A stretch of 64,000 nucleotides of DNA from Dysgonamonadaceae bacterium (GCA_031254645.1 JAIRUA010000028.1:293279-357278), one strand, 5' to 3'; positions 47,801 to 58,540 are shown, counted from the first letter of the stretch. Notes: a model not told the origin generated them from the letters alone. A program made the numbers and translations.

Positions 47801-47953
47801 CTAATACTCGTCAGAAACAGTTAATCTTGCTCTACCTTTGGCGCGGCGTGCAGCAAGTACTTTTCTACCATTTTTGGAAGCCATACGCTCACGGAAACCG
47901 TGCTTGTTTTTTCTCTTTCTGTTAGAGGGCTGAAATGTTCTTTTTGTGCTCAT
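47801..47953 (-). CDS. rpmH: 50S ribosomal protein L34
   Basis: Read from the sequence: 50 residues, [20 protein letters not shown] to TVSDEY, the canonical L34 with its [23 protein letters not shown] core. It has its own promoter element upstream on the minus strand (complement of 47992-47999). Confidence 0.97.
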   Translation of the reverse strand: MSTKRTFQPSNRKRKNKHGFRERMASKNGRKVLAARRAKGRARLTVSDEY

Positions 47954-47991
47954 TGCTATATTGTTTTTATTTGTTTCTTAAATACGGGCTG

Positions 47992-47999
47992 CAAAATTA
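47992..47999 (-). promoter_or_regulatory. rpmH promoter -7 element
   Basis: The complement of CAAAATTA reads TAATTTTG, a match to TAnnTTTG, 39 bases upstream of the rpmH start. Confidence 0.55.
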
Positions 48000-48199
48000 C
48001 ATATAATTGTTGAAATGACCAAGTTTTATCATAGAGTTTTTTTGACAGATATTGAAAAAATGATGTAAAGTCGAATTTTCACGAAGCAAATCACGGTTTT
48101 TGAAGTTGGAAAAATAATTTTAATTCACTCAAAATCTGCGTGTTTTTGTTTTTACTGAAAAACATCAAGAAAAAAGTTGAAAAAATACCTGGAAATATT

Positions 48200-48230
48200 T
48201 TGCGGTTTTGAAAAAACGCCTTACCTTTGC
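48200..48230 (+). promoter_or_regulatory. Promoter of tRNA-Glu and rpsT
   Basis: TTTG at 48200-48203 and TACCTTTG at 48223-48230, spaced 19 bases, give one of the best Bacteroidetes-type promoters in the window. Confidence 0.75.
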
Positions 48231-48289
48231 ACTCGCAATTCAGAATATCAAGTTATTCTACACAAGAATTATAGCTTCACTACTGAAAT

Positions 48290-48361
48290 GGCCCATTCGT
48301 CTATCGGTTAGGACGCCAGATTTTCATTCTGGAAAGAGGGGTTCGATTCCCCTATGGGCTA
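48290..48361 (+). tRNA. tRNA-Glu (anticodon UUC)
   Basis: The cloverleaf folds well: acceptor arm GGCCCAT with ATGGGCT, anticodon stem CCAGA/TCTGG around loop TTTTCAT (anticodon TTC), and T arm GAGGGGTTCGATTCCCCT. The CCA end is not encoded (discriminator A at 48361 followed by CTA). rpsT follows 34 bases downstream. Confidence 0.96.
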
Positions 48362-48395
48362 CTAAATAATAGAATTAAAACAGACAGTCAACAAA

Positions 48396-48650
48396 ATGGC
48401 AAATCATAAATCGGCAGAAAAAAGAATCAGACAAACTAAAGTTCGTCGTTTAGCAAATCGCTACGTTTCTCGTACATCAAGAAATGCAGTTCGCAAATTG
48501 CGTGGAACGACTGTAAAAGAAGATGCACAAAAAATGTATCCCGAAGTTTGTTCTATGTTGGATAAACTGGCGAAAAAGAAAGTTATTCACCAAAACAAAG
48601 CCAACAACTTGAAATCAAAATTAGCTGCGCACGTAAATGGCTTGAGCTAA
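48396..48650 (+). CDS. rpsT: 30S ribosomal protein S20
   Basis: The 84-residue product starts [20 protein letters not shown], the standard S20 start, and ends [16 protein letters not shown]. It binds 16S rRNA in the small subunit. It may be transcribed together with the tRNA-Glu gene just upstream, and a terminator follows. Confidence 0.96.
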   Translation: MANHKSAEKRIRQTKVRRLANRYVSRTSRNAVRKLRGTTVKEDAQKMYPEVCSMLDKLAKKKVIHQNKANNLKSKLAAHVNGLS

Positions 48651-48677
48651 TAAATTGTTTTCGATAAAATATAATGA

Positions 48678-48706
48678 AAGCCGAACATTTATGCTCGGCT
48701 TTTTTG
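48678..48706 (+). terminator. rpsT terminator
   Basis: AAGCCGA and TCGGCTT form a seven-base stem around an eight- to ten-base loop, followed by a T run. Confidence 0.85.
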
Positions 48707-48766
48707 TCGATATAGTAAAATATAAATAAAGTTTTCGATTTATATTCGCATAATACATAAAAAGAT

Positions 48767-49072
48767 ATGATTAAACATCTTGTAATGTTCACTTTGGCAG
48801 ATACTGCTGAAGGTAAAACAAAAACCGAAAATGCACTAATTATCAAAGAAAAATTAGAAGCGTTGAAAGAATCAATTCCGGTTATTCGCAAAATGAACGT
48901 TTTTGTGAATGGCGACAATGCGCCTGCCGGTAATCACGACATTGTACTTGATAGCGAATTTGATACAATGGACGATGTGAAAGCGTATGCAGTACATCCC
49001 GAGCACGTGAAAGTAGCGGAATTTATCGGAAAAGTGCGCACAGGCAGAGCAGCAATAGACTATGAATTTTGA
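48767..49072 (+). CDS. Dabb-family protein (stress-responsive alpha/beta barrel)
   Basis: The 101-residue product (MIKHLVMFTLAD, then KEKLEALKESIPVIRKMNV, DIVLDSEFDTMDDVKAYAVH) matches small dimeric alpha/beta-barrel Dabb proteins. Function in bacteria is mostly unknown. Length is typical. Confidence 0.85.
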   Translation: MIKHLVMFTLADTAEGKTKTENALIIKEKLEALKESIPVIRKMNVFVNGDNAPAGNHDIVLDSEFDTMDDVKAYAVHPEHVKVAEFIGKVRTGRAAIDYEF

Positions 49073-49105
49073 CAATCGAAATAAAAATAAACTAAAACAA
49101 TAAAG

Positions 49106-50434
49106 ATGAGAAAGTTATCATTTTTCGCCACACTCCTTATCATATTCGGACTGATGGCTCTCACAGAAACCGTATCGGCACAACGCCGTGCCGCACAAAC
49201 CGAACAAGGTGTAGAAATCAACGGTTTGCGTTGGGCAACTCGCAATGTAGCCGCACCCGGCACTTTTACCCAAAATCCCGAAGACACGGGAATGTTTTAT
49301 CAATGGAATCGCCGTACTCCTTGGGCAGCCACCGGCGCTGTTACAGGTTGGGATAGTTCTATCTCCACCGCTGCCGCTTGGGAAGCGCAAAACAATCCCT
49401 GTCCGAGAGGTTGGCGAGTGCCTACCAATGACGAAATCCTCACCTTACAACAATCGGGGCACGAATGGACTACGCGAAATGGCGTTTTGGGTCGTCTTCT
49501 CGGTACGGCACCCAATCAAATCTTTATGCCGGCAGCCGGTTGGCGGCACGGCAGCAATGGCGAGCTTCGCAATGCCGGACGCATTGGTGATTATTGGAGT
49601 AGTTCGGTCGATAAAGAATCAAGTGCTTGGACATTCTTCTTTAATCCTTTCAACGCAAGTATTGGGGTGCCAAGCAATCGTGCGCACGGTTTTCAGATTC
49701 GCTGTGTATCTGAAAATTCATCGGTGCAGCCTTCAGCGTTGCGAATGACGCCCGAAATGACCGAGTTTTGGGAACCTCAACGTCCCGTTGTTACGCCCGG
49801 AAGAGCACCCGAAGGAGTTACGCCGGCACCATCTGATGCCATTGTTTTATTTGACGGAACAGACCTCTCGAAGTGGGTAAATGCAAGTGATGGCAATCCT
49901 GCGCAATGGATTGTGCGCGATGGCGCCGTTTTCGTGAATAGAGAAGTGGGTGATATTCAAACAACGCAGTTGTTCAATGATTTTCAGTTGCATATTGAGT
50001 GGCGAATCCCCGCCGATGTTACGGGCGAAAGTCAAGGGCGTGGTAATAGCGGTATCTTCTTACAAGGAGTTTATGAGCTGCAAGTGTCTGACAATTACAA
50101 TAATCAAACATACTTTAACGGTCAAGCAGGTAGTATTTACAAACAAACGCCGCCGCTGGTAAACGCAATGCGTCCGCCGGGTGAGTGGAACACGTATGAT
50201 ATTATTTACACTGCTCCTACATTCAAGGTTGATGGTACGTTTCGCGCGCCGCCTCGTGTAACAGTATTGCATAACGGTGTTTTGGTGCAAAACAACACCA
50301 TTATTCAAGGTGTAACGCAATGGCTCGGTATACCGACTGTGCGTGAACACGGTGCCGGTCCTATCCGCCTGCAATCTCATGGCAGCTCACGTGAGCCGGT
50401 GAGTTTTCGAAATATTTGGATAAGAGAGCTTTAA
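49106..50434 (+). CDS. Secreted FISUMP-DUF1080 (3-keto-disaccharide hydrolase) protein
   Basis: The 442-residue product has a signal peptide (ending TVSAQ). About 33-205 is a FISUMP domain (GLRWATRNVAAPG, MFYQWNRRTPW, CPRGWRVPT, ending GFQIRCVSE). About 245-442 is a DUF1080/3-keto-disaccharide hydrolase domain (VLFDGTDLSKWV, QLHIEWRIP, GNSGIFLQGVYELQVSDNY, PIRLQSHG). DUF1080 proteins resemble concanavalin-like lectin/glucanase folds and some hydrolyse 3-keto-glucosides. The combination with FISUMP is unusual to me. Function of the FISUMP part is unknown; surface exposure is likely. Confidence 0.85.
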   Translation: MRKLSFFATLLIIFGLMALTETVSAQRRAAQTEQGVEINGLRWATRNVAAPGTFTQNPEDTGMFYQWNRRTPWAATGAVTGWDSSISTAAAWEAQNNPCPRGWRVPTNDEILTLQQSGHEWTTRNGVLGRLLGTAPNQIFMPAAGWRHGSNGELRNAGRIGDYWSSSVDKESSAWTFFFNPFNASIGVPSNRAHGFQIRCVSENSSVQPSALRMTPEMTEFWEPQRPVVTPGRAPEGVTPAPSDAIVLFDGTDLSKWVNASDGNPAQWIVRDGAVFVNREVGDIQTTQLFNDFQLHIEWRIPADVTGESQGRGNSGIFLQGVYELQVSDNYNNQTYFNGQAGSIYKQTPPLVNAMRPPGEWNTYDIIYTAPTFKVDGTFRAPPRVTVLHNGVLVQNNTIIQGVTQWLGIPTVREHGAGPIRLQSHGSSREPVSFRNIWIREL

Positions 50435-50483
50435 TTGATATTTGTTTTTGAGAATAGTTTCTACTCTATTATCACATAGTAAG

Positions 50484-50516
50484 AAAAGCGGACAAGATAT
50501 TCCTTGTTCGCTTTTT
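50484..50516 (+). terminator. Terminator of the FISUMP-DUF1080 gene
   Basis: AAGCGGACAAG pairs with CTTGTTCGCTT (one mismatch) around a short loop and is followed by a T run. Confidence 0.8.
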
Positions 50517-50540
50517 GTGTACTATTTCAAAAAATATTCA

Positions 50541-50548
50541 TATATTTG
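50541..50548 (+). promoter_or_regulatory. Bacteroidetes-type -7 element
   Basis: TATATTTG matches TAnnTTTG 46 bases before the start codon of the FISUMP lipoprotein gene. Confidence 0.55.
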
Positions 50549-50593
50549 CGGTGTAATTGCAATGCGATTTTAAAGCTAAAACAATAACAGACA

Positions 50594-51193
50594 ATGAAAA
50601 AACTTTTATTTTTATCTGCAGTCTTTATTTTTGGATTTACAGCCTGCTCTGTAAGAAATATCCCGACACAGCCATCTTCGAAAGCCGAACAAGGTGTAGT
50701 TATTAACGGTGTTCGCTGGGCAACGCGCAATGTTGAAACTCCCGGAACTTTTGCTAATAGTCCTGAAAGTTTCGGAAGGCTTTATCAATGGAATAGGTTG
50801 CAAAGCTGGGGTACTGTAGGCGAAATTATGGGTTGGGATAGCTCTGTTCCTCCAAATGAATGGGATGCACATAATGACCCCTGTCCACAAGGTTGGCGCG
50901 TACCGACACAGGCGGAATTAAACTCTCTTGGAAATTCAAGTACTACTTCGATAACCCAAAATGGAACGATTGGTCGTCTTTATGGTATTGCACCTAATCA
51001 AATCTTTTTGCCTGCTGCAGGTTGGCGTAACAATAGTGGAGCACTTAACAGCATAGGTGTGGATGGCTACTATTGGAGCAGTACACCGATTGGCGGCGCA
51101 AATGCACAGGCTTTGTGGTTCAGTAGCGAATATAGTGATGTGGGACATAACTTCACAGCTTACGGATTCTCTGTTCGCTGTGTAGCGAAGTAG
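50594..51193 (+). CDS. FISUMP-domain lipoprotein
   Basis: The 199-residue product has a lipoprotein signal (lipobox FTACSV, Cys at about residue 17) and a single FISUMP domain from about 35 (VINGVRWATRNVETPG, LYQWNRLQSW, CPQGWRVPTQAEL, ending GFSVRCVAK). It is closely related to the FISUMP portions of the genes at 20494 and 49106. Function unknown. Confidence 0.85.
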   Translation: MKKLLFLSAVFIFGFTACSVRNIPTQPSSKAEQGVVINGVRWATRNVETPGTFANSPESFGRLYQWNRLQSWGTVGEIMGWDSSVPPNEWDAHNDPCPQGWRVPTQAELNSLGNSSTTSITQNGTIGRLYGIAPNQIFLPAAGWRNNSGALNSIGVDGYYWSSTPIGGANAQALWFSSEYSDVGHNFTAYGFSVRCVAK

Positions 51194-51220
51194 TGTTTAG
51201 ACTTAATAGTAGATTTAGGA

Positions 51221-51252
51221 AAAGCGGATAAGATGTTTTTGTCCGCCTTTTT
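51221..51252 (+). terminator. Terminator of the FISUMP lipoprotein gene
   Basis: AAAGCGGA at 51221-51228 pairs with TCCGCCTTT, a stem around an AT-rich loop, followed by T residues. Confidence 0.75.
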
Positions 51253-51265
51253 GTTAAACGAAGTC

Positions 51266-51296
51266 TTGTTTAATACAAGATTTTTTCGTATCTTTG
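51266..51296 (+). promoter_or_regulatory. gyrB promoter
   Basis: TATCTTTG at 51289-51296 is a TAnnTTTG element, with TTG at 51266-51268 as a -33-like element 20 bases upstream. Confidence 0.65.
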
Positions 51297-51354
51297 TTAG
51301 GTTTTTCAGAACAAAAATACACCCCTGTAAATTGTTTGTTTACAGAAGTAATAG

Positions 51355-53324
<1,970 letters not shown>

Positions 53325-53325
<1 letters not shown>

Positions 53326-53423
53326 CCCCTAAATCCCCTAAAGGGGACTTTGAGGGTGGTGAAACGATATAGAATAGTGATTAACAAGACAAAACTGAAG
53401 TCCCCTTTAGGGGATTTAGGGGT
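53325..53423. repeat. 26-bp perfect inverted repeat, CCCCTAAA family
   Basis: The arm at 53325-53350 (starting ACCCCTAAATCCCC) is fully complementary to 53398-53423. The left arm overlaps the last base of gyrB and the right arm ends exactly before the ATG of the next gene, so the repeat fills the whole intergenic gap. Compare 12477-12630. Confidence 0.85.
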
Positions 53424-54329
53424 ATGAAACGTCCGCCAAATCTTCAACATAACGACAAAGCCGTTATCCTTTCCCCCGCCGGAAAAATTGATAAACAGCT
53501 TGTATTTGGCGCAGCTGATGTGCTGGAGCAGTGGGGGTTGCAAGTTGAAGTTGGTGAAAATGCTTTGTGTGAAACAGGACGATTTGCAGGATTTTCGGAA
53601 CAACGTCTTTCCGATTTGCAAAAAGCAATGAACGACCCGAACGTGAGGTTAATTCTTTGTTCACGTGGTGGTTATGGTGTTGTGCAATTGATTGACAAAC
53701 TCGATTTCGCAGGAATCAAAAAAAATCCGAAATGGATAGTTGGTTACAGCGATATTACGGCATTGCACTGTGCGCTACAAACAAACGGAATAATGTCGCT
53801 TCACGCACCTATGGCGAAACATTTTTCGGACGAGGGTGTTGAAGATGTATCGGTTAGACATATGAAAAATATTTTAACCGGACAGCCGGTAACGTATCAT
53901 ATTCCTGTCGGAAAAAATAGCTGTTTGAATAGAATCGGAACTGTTTCAGGTAAACTTTTCGGAGGAAATTTGTCTGTATTTTGCGGATTGCTGGGCACTC
54001 AATATGTAAAAGTACCGAAAAGTGGTATATTGTTTATCGAAGATATCGGCGAGCTGCCATATAAAGTGGAACGTATGTTGTACCAATTGAAATTTGCAGG
54101 TATTTTCGACCAAATTAGCGGATTTATTATCGGACAATTTACCGATTATGAAGAAGATAATGGAATATCGTATACTTTGTACGAATCTATCCGTAAAATT
54201 GTAGACGAATATGATTTTCCGGTCTGTTTCGATTTTCCGATAGGGCACGTAAAAGAGAATTTTCCGATGATTATGGGCGAACGAGTTTCATTGAACATTA
54301 GTGAAGATGAAATTGTTTTAATTCAATAA
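53424..54329 (+). CDS. LD-carboxypeptidase (S66 family)
   Basis: The 301-residue product resembles LD-carboxypeptidases that trim the terminal D-Ala from tetrapeptides during murein recycling. Present are the SPAG start, the nucleophile region SRGGYGVVQLID, YSDITALH and the later GGNLSVFCGLLGT and FIEDIGELPYKVERML. No signal peptide, so cytoplasmic. Its start codon abuts a repeat. Confidence 0.9.
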   Translation: MKRPPNLQHNDKAVILSPAGKIDKQLVFGAADVLEQWGLQVEVGENALCETGRFAGFSEQRLSDLQKAMNDPNVRLILCSRGGYGVVQLIDKLDFAGIKKNPKWIVGYSDITALHCALQTNGIMSLHAPMAKHFSDEGVEDVSVRHMKNILTGQPVTYHIPVGKNSCLNRIGTVSGKLFGGNLSVFCGLLGTQYVKVPKSGILFIEDIGELPYKVERMLYQLKFAGIFDQISGFIIGQFTDYEEDNGISYTLYESIRKIVDEYDFPVCFDFPIGHVKENFPMIMGERVSLNISEDEIVLIQ

Positions 54330-54334
54330 GAAAT

Positions 54335-54763
54335 ATGCAAACAATAAACGAAATACAACAACAAATTATCGACGAATTCAGTATTTACGATGATTGGATG
54401 GACAAATATGCTTTGATTATCGAAGAAGGAAATGCTTTGCCGCCAATGGACGAAAAGTACAAAACACCCGAAAACATCATTCAAGGTTGTCAAAGTCGCG
54501 TGTGGTTGCACACCGATTACAGTAACGGACGATTGCATTTTCAAGCGGAAAGCGATGCCGTAATTGTGAAAGGTTTGTTGGCTTTGGTACTTCGTGTATT
54601 TAACGACCGAACACCCGATGAAATCATCAACACTGATTTGCGTTTTATGAAAGAAATCGGACTTACAGAGCATCTTTCGCCTACACGCTCAAACGGTTTG
54701 CTAGCTGTGATTAAGCAAATTCGCTTTTATGCAATTGCTTTTAAAGCGAAAACGAATGTTTAA
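54335..54763 (+). CDS. sufE: SufE-family Fe-S assembly protein
   Basis: The 142-residue product has the SufE persulfide Cys52 in GCQSRVWL, which receives sulfur from SufS. The sequence IIDEFSIYDDWMDKYALII and the end PTRSNGLLAVIKQIRFYA match the family. It follows the carboxypeptidase gene by five bases. sufS is not in the window. Confidence 0.93.
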   Translation: MQTINEIQQQIIDEFSIYDDWMDKYALIIEEGNALPPMDEKYKTPENIIQGCQSRVWLHTDYSNGRLHFQAESDAVIVKGLLALVLRVFNDRTPDEIINTDLRFMKEIGLTEHLSPTRSNGLLAVIKQIRFYAIAFKAKTNV

Positions 54764-54836
54764 GGTTTAAAAATTCAAAGATTTAAAGTTTAAAAGACAG
54801 AGCCTTGAATTTTAAGCCTTTAGACCTTAAACCAAA
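54764..54836. repeat. GGTTTAAAG-type inverted repeat
   Basis: AAGGTTTAAAAATTCAAAG and the following bases face CTTTAGACCTTAAACC imperfectly. It lies between convergent genes and may terminate both. It is related to 28222-28294. Confidence 0.6.
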
Positions 54837-54839
54837 AAA

Positions 54840-55217
54840 TTACTTCGCCGGAAGTATTTCTACCCAATATCCATCAGGATCAACGATAAAGTATAATCCC
54901 ATTTCTTCGTTTTCGTAACACACGCAGCCCATTTCTTTATGAAAAGCGCGGGTTTGGCCGTAATCGCCGTCCACGCGAACGCAAAGATGTTGCTCATTAT
55001 CGCCCATATTGTAGGCTCTGTCCCAATCACGCAACCACGTGAGTTCGAGTGTAAAACCTGATACACCATCGCCCAAATAGACAAGTGTAAATGAGCCGTC
55101 TTCGGATTCCATACGTCTTACCTCTTTGAAACCAAGAGCTTTGTTGTAAAAATCGAGACTTTTTTGTAAATCAAAAACATTGATGTTGTAGTGATCGAAT
55201 TTTGCTTTAATTTTCAT
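54840..55217 (-). CDS. Glyoxalase/VOC-family protein (lactoylglutathione lyase-like)
   Basis: The 125-residue product starts KFDHYNINVFDLQKSLDFY and ends FIVDPDGYWVEILPAK, the VOC fold with metal ligands (His8, Glu residues of the FTLELTW and VEILP strands). It may detoxify methylglyoxal made by MgsA (25883), but VOC proteins have varied functions. Length is typical of single-domain glyoxalase I. Confidence 0.8.
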   Translation of the reverse strand: MKIKAKFDHYNINVFDLQKSLDFYNKALGFKEVRRMESEDGSFTLVYLGDGVSGFTLELTWLRDWDRAYNMGDNEQHLCVRVDGDYGQTRAFHKEMGCVCYENEEMGLYFIVDPDGYWVEILPAK

Positions 55218-55238
55218 TTTGCTTTATTTTTGATATGG

Positions 55239-55976
55239 TTAGAATATCCTAATGGGACGCTGCACCCGCATAGTGTTAGGAAGTGGAAAAGACGGTTCGA
55301 AATTCTTCGGTTGAAATGTTCTTTCACCGGGACCATTAAAATGCCATTTTAATTCTTCGGGAGTACGTGTGGTTATTACCTCTGTTGGGATTAAGTGTTG
55401 ATCTTGTTGAGTTGAAGTTTCGTTGAAATATATAATGTTCCAACCTTTTTTTAGAGAAATATCGTGATCATTAATGTGCGAAATAGCTGATTGGTGAGGA
55501 TTGGGAGGCCATCTCTCTATGGAGTGTTTGCCTGTTATTCTAACATCTCTATCTACATAAACAAATAACGCTTCTGTTGGTATACCGGTGTTTTTTGCAT
55601 AGAAAAATTCTCCGACTCTATTTTCCGATTGATAAGCGTAAAGTCTGACACCTATTCCCAATGCATTGCTATTGCTCACTTGCAGGTTAGGTTGATAGGT
55701 ATATACTTTTCTTAAATGGCTATTCTCTACTATCTTGGGCAAATTAATGACAAATCTTCCGTTTTCATACGCAGCAGTTGCCACTTGATAGTCATCTTGT
55801 GTATAAACTACTACTTTGTCGATTCTTGAATCAAAGGCACTTCCATTTGCCACAGTAGCAACAATAGAAGTTATTGAGTTACTAAAAGAATCATCTTCGC
55901 TACTGCAACTTGTCATAAAAATGCAATACGTACAAAAAGTGATAACAAAACTGATATACAAAGTCTTTTTCCTCAT
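55239..55976 (-). CDS. Lipoprotein of unknown function
   Basis: The 245-residue product has a lipoprotein signal with Cys in MTSCSSED (about residue 24) and a soluble domain that begins ATVANGSAFDSRIDKVVVYT, reminiscent of Bacteroidetes surface lipoproteins. No family recognised. Confidence 0.65.
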   Translation of the reverse strand: MRKKTLYISFVITFCTYCIFMTSCSSEDDSFSNSITSIVATVANGSAFDSRIDKVVVYTQDDYQVATAAYENGRFVINLPKIVENSHLRKVYTYQPNLQVSNSNALGIGVRLYAYQSENRVGEFFYAKNTGIPTEALFVYVDRDVRITGKHSIERWPPNPHQSAISHINDHDISLKKGWNIIYFNETSTQQDQHLIPTEVITTRTPEELKWHFNGPGERTFQPKNFEPSFPLPNTMRVQRPIRIF

Positions 55977-56005
55977 AATTGATTGTTTAATTCATTTTTA
56001 ATTGT

Positions 56006-56728
56006 TTATAGTTGAAAACTTTCTCCTCTATGTGATAATGACAAAAATTTACACCCAAACTGCGCTGCAATTAGTGCAAAAGCGTTTGCCTTATCAAAAT
56101 TATCGCCAAAGTGCATTGGTAAAAAGTAATCAGTTTGAATTTGACTGACAAATTGTTGCGCACCATGCATATAATCCTTTCCTAATCTCGGATCAATGGG
56201 GAACATTGCTACATAAAAATGTTTAATCTGCTCTACCAGCAACTTCAATTCGTGCAGAAAATTGTTTTCGTAAACGAGTGCTTCTTCTGCAGACACTTCT
56301 TCATTCCAGTGCCAATTATTGAGGTCGCCGGCGTGAAAAACGTTTTTTCCTTCCACGTATAGCAGAAAAGAGTGTCCGATATCGGTAGAGCCAAATGCCT
56401 GTACTTTCAAATTTGTGTCCTCAAAGGTACAAAATTTATCTAAATAACAAGCATCTTCCGGCTTCGCGCTTCCACTATCGAGGATTTCTTTTGAAAAAAT
56501 GTAGTGAATGTCTTCTTTTTGCTTTTTCCACGTCAAAATTTCAGGATTGAAGTGGTCGCCATGCGAGTGCGAACTTAACACATATAGCGTTTCGTTTTTG
56601 TTGAGTAAATAATCTTTTACCCAAAAAGTGCCGTCTTTTCGTTTGCTATCTTTATAGAAATCAATCAGTATCGAAAATCCATCGGATTCGATGAGGTAAC
56701 CGCTGTGATAAATATAGGTAATTTGCAT
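56006..56728 (-). CDS. Metallo-beta-lactamase-fold hydrolase
   Basis: The 240-residue product has the fold's metal motif in SSHSHGDHFNPEIL and later HAGDLNNWHW, and ends PMHFGDNF, the histidine-rich set of the superfamily. Start MQITYIYHSGYLIES has the UlaG-like beta-strand opening. It may act on sugar-phosphate or lactone-like substrates, but specificity cannot be told. Confidence 0.82.
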   Translation of the reverse strand: MQITYIYHSGYLIESDGFSILIDFYKDSKRKDGTFWVKDYLLNKNETLYVLSSHSHGDHFNPEILTWKKQKEDIHYIFSKEILDSGSAKPEDACYLDKFCTFEDTNLKVQAFGSTDIGHSFLLYVEGKNVFHAGDLNNWHWNEEVSAEEALVYENNFLHELKLLVEQIKHFYVAMFPIDPRLGKDYMHGAQQFVSQIQTDYFLPMHFGDNFDKANAFALIAAQFGCKFLSLSHRGESFQL

Positions 56729-56825
56729 TTCGTTTTTTATTTTGTGAAGATATATTTTGAGTTCAATTTTTCTGAAGTCAGTATCATTGTAGAACTGATA
56801 ACGCGAATCTACAGAAAAAAGTAAA

Positions 56826-56847
56826 AAAGCAGCTATATAGCTGCTTT
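56826..56847. terminator. Palindromic terminator hairpin
   Basis: AAAGCAGCTATATAGCTGCTTT is a near-perfect palindrome between two minus-strand genes. It lies upstream of the MBL gene and downstream of the small lipoprotein gene. Confidence 0.7.
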
Positions 56848-56871
56848 GTATAAGTTATTGAGAATGATATA

Positions 56872-57258
56872 TTAGTTTTTTACAAGGTTTATTGTTTGTA
56901 AATCGCTATCCAATTTCAATTTTTTTCCCGAAAGGGAAAAATTATATCTGCCCATTAAGAAGCCGGGAGCGAAAGTAGTTCTTAGCATAGGGTCATTGGG
57001 ATGGAAAATAATTTCATTGCCTTCAATAAAATACTTTTGTTTTGTTTCTACATTTGGCCATTCAGAGTATGCAACAATATAGCTTCCGTTTTTTGAAAGC
57101 GTAAGTGTAAGTTCTCTATTCTGTCTTTCATTGTTAAGCATATATGAAATTGTACCTGAATATGTGCCGATTAATTCAGCAATATATGTTTCTTTCTTAT
57201 CACAACCACAAAGTAATAAGAATAATCCAATAATTCCAATAGTAAAAATTTTATTCAT
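56872..57258 (-). CDS. Small lipoprotein, lipocalin-like, unknown function
   Basis: The 128-residue product has a lipobox (LLCGCDKK, Cys near residue 19) and a beta-rich body (IGTYSGTISYML, ELTLTLSKNGSYIV, KQKYFIEGNEIIF) like lipocalin-type small lipoproteins. Function unknown. Confidence 0.65.
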   Translation of the reverse strand: MNKIFTIGIIGLFLLLCGCDKKETYIAELIGTYSGTISYMLNNERQNRELTLTLSKNGSYIVAYSEWPNVETKQKYFIEGNEIIFHPNDPMLRTTFAPGFLMGRYNFSLSGKKLKLDSDLQTINLVKN

Positions 57259-57414
57259 AACTTGATATTCTTTTATGGGTTCATTTGTTTTACTTGTTCT
57301 TTATCACGTTATCAAGAGCTTATCACAATTTTTTGAGAAAGCCAACTGCAAAAATACAAAAAAATATCTAACGAACAGAGATGTGGTCGAAAAGATGTGT
57401 GGAAAAGTAAAAAA

Positions 57415-58413
57415 TCAATATACCCATACTTCCGTTTCTAACTCAATACCAAATTCACACAGTATTTTTTCTTGAATTTCGCACATAAAATTCTGAATCT
57501 CAATTCCATTTTCTGTTCCATAATTAACAATAATGAGTGCGTGATGTTCGTAAGTGCCTACATTTCCCTTCCGCTTTCCTTTATATCCTGCTTTGTCAAT
57601 AAGATACGCCGCCGAAGTTTTGAACATTCCGTTTTCCGCATTATAAATAGGTGCGTCTGGCAATTTTTGCAACAATTTTCTTTTTTCTTCTTCTGTCAGA
57701 ATCGGATTTTTGAAAAAACTTCCAGCGTTGGGTAGTGCGATGTAATCGGGCAATTTTCGGGTACGAACACGAATAACGGCATCGCGCACTTGCGAAAGTG
57801 TTGGGTTGGTAATGTTCTCTAATTCACGATTGAGGTCAATATATTTTTCCTGATAAACGAACGATTTTTGCAATCGAAAAACAACCGATGTAATAATATA
57901 ATTTTGCCTTTTCTTGAAAATACTATCGCGATAACCAAATTCGCATGCTGCATTAGAAAAATCCATCAAAACGCCTGTTGTTATATCAACGGCTCTTACA
58001 AACGCAATCACGTCTTTCACTTCCGCGCCGTAAGCACCGATATTTTGAATGGGTGCTGCGCCAACTGAACTTGGAATAAACGACAAGTTTTCGATGCCTG
58101 CATAATCATTAGATACGCAATATGCTACAAAATCGTCCCAGTCTTCTGCTGCTCCGGCTTCTATTTCCACAAAATCATCGGTCTCGAATAAAGTAAAAAC
58201 GCCTTTCATCGTCGGTTTTATTATTAATCCGTCGAAATCTTTTGTGAAAAACAGGTTGCAACCTTTGCCGAGAATTAGTCTTTTTTCGTCAGGAAATTTC
58301 CCTAAAACGTCAATTAACTCACTGACATTGTGCGGTTCGCAGAAAAGTTTCGCTACCGCCTTGGTGCGAAACGAGTTGTAGAGTTGAAGTTGTATGTTGT
58401 GTTTGATTTGCAT
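57415..58413 (-). CDS. murB: UDP-N-acetylmuramate dehydrogenase
   Basis: The 332-residue product reduces UDP-GlcNAc-enolpyruvate to UDP-MurNAc with NADPH and FAD. It has the FAD-binding ILGKGCNLFF, IENLSFIPSSVGAAPIQNIGAYG and the catalytic-Ser region PNAGSFFKNP, with the C-terminal CEFGIELETEVWV. Length is that of the long type I MurB. A 32-bp inverted repeat lies directly upstream. Confidence 0.95.
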   Translation of the reverse strand: MQIKHNIQLQLYNSFRTKAVAKLFCEPHNVSELIDVLGKFPDEKRLILGKGCNLFFTKDFDGLIIKPTMKGVFTLFETDDFVEIEAGAAEDWDDFVAYCVSNDYAGIENLSFIPSSVGAAPIQNIGAYGAEVKDVIAFVRAVDITTGVLMDFSNAACEFGYRDSIFKKRQNYIITSVVFRLQKSFVYQEKYIDLNRELENITNPTLSQVRDAVIRVRTRKLPDYIALPNAGSFFKNPILTEEEKRKLLQKLPDAPIYNAENGMFKTSAAYLIDKAGYKGKRKGNVGTYEHHALIIVNYGTENGIEIQNFMCEIQEKILCEFGIELETEVWVY

Positions 58414-58426
58414 TGAAATATTATTA

Positions 58427-58540
58427 GAACGCAGATGACGCGGATTTAGCGGATTTGCGCGGATTTTTGTTTTGCTTAAATCAGAAATTTTGAAAATATT
58501 TTATCTGTGCAAATCCGCTAAATCCGCGTCATCTGCGTTC
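58427..58540. repeat. 32-bp perfect inverted repeat, CATCTGCGTTC family
   Basis: The arm at 58427-58458 (starting GAACGCAGATGACG) is fully complementary to 58509-58540. The right arm extends into the 3' end of the RsmI-like gene and supplies its last codons and stop. A solo fragment is at 45883-45939. Confidence 0.9.

Larger units (their letters stand above)
47954..48289. other. Divergent gap between rpmH and tRNA-Glu
   Basis: This 336-base AT-rich gap carries the rpmH promoter (minus strand, TAATTTTG as the complement of 47992-47999) and the tRNA promoter at 48200-48230. I see no gene or repeat in the middle. Confidence 0.6.

Noticed and set aside
50594..51193. Recently decayed copy of the gene at 49106
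   Set aside because: It has its own lipoprotein signal, promoter element, terminator and an intact FISUMP domain, so it looks like a functional gene.
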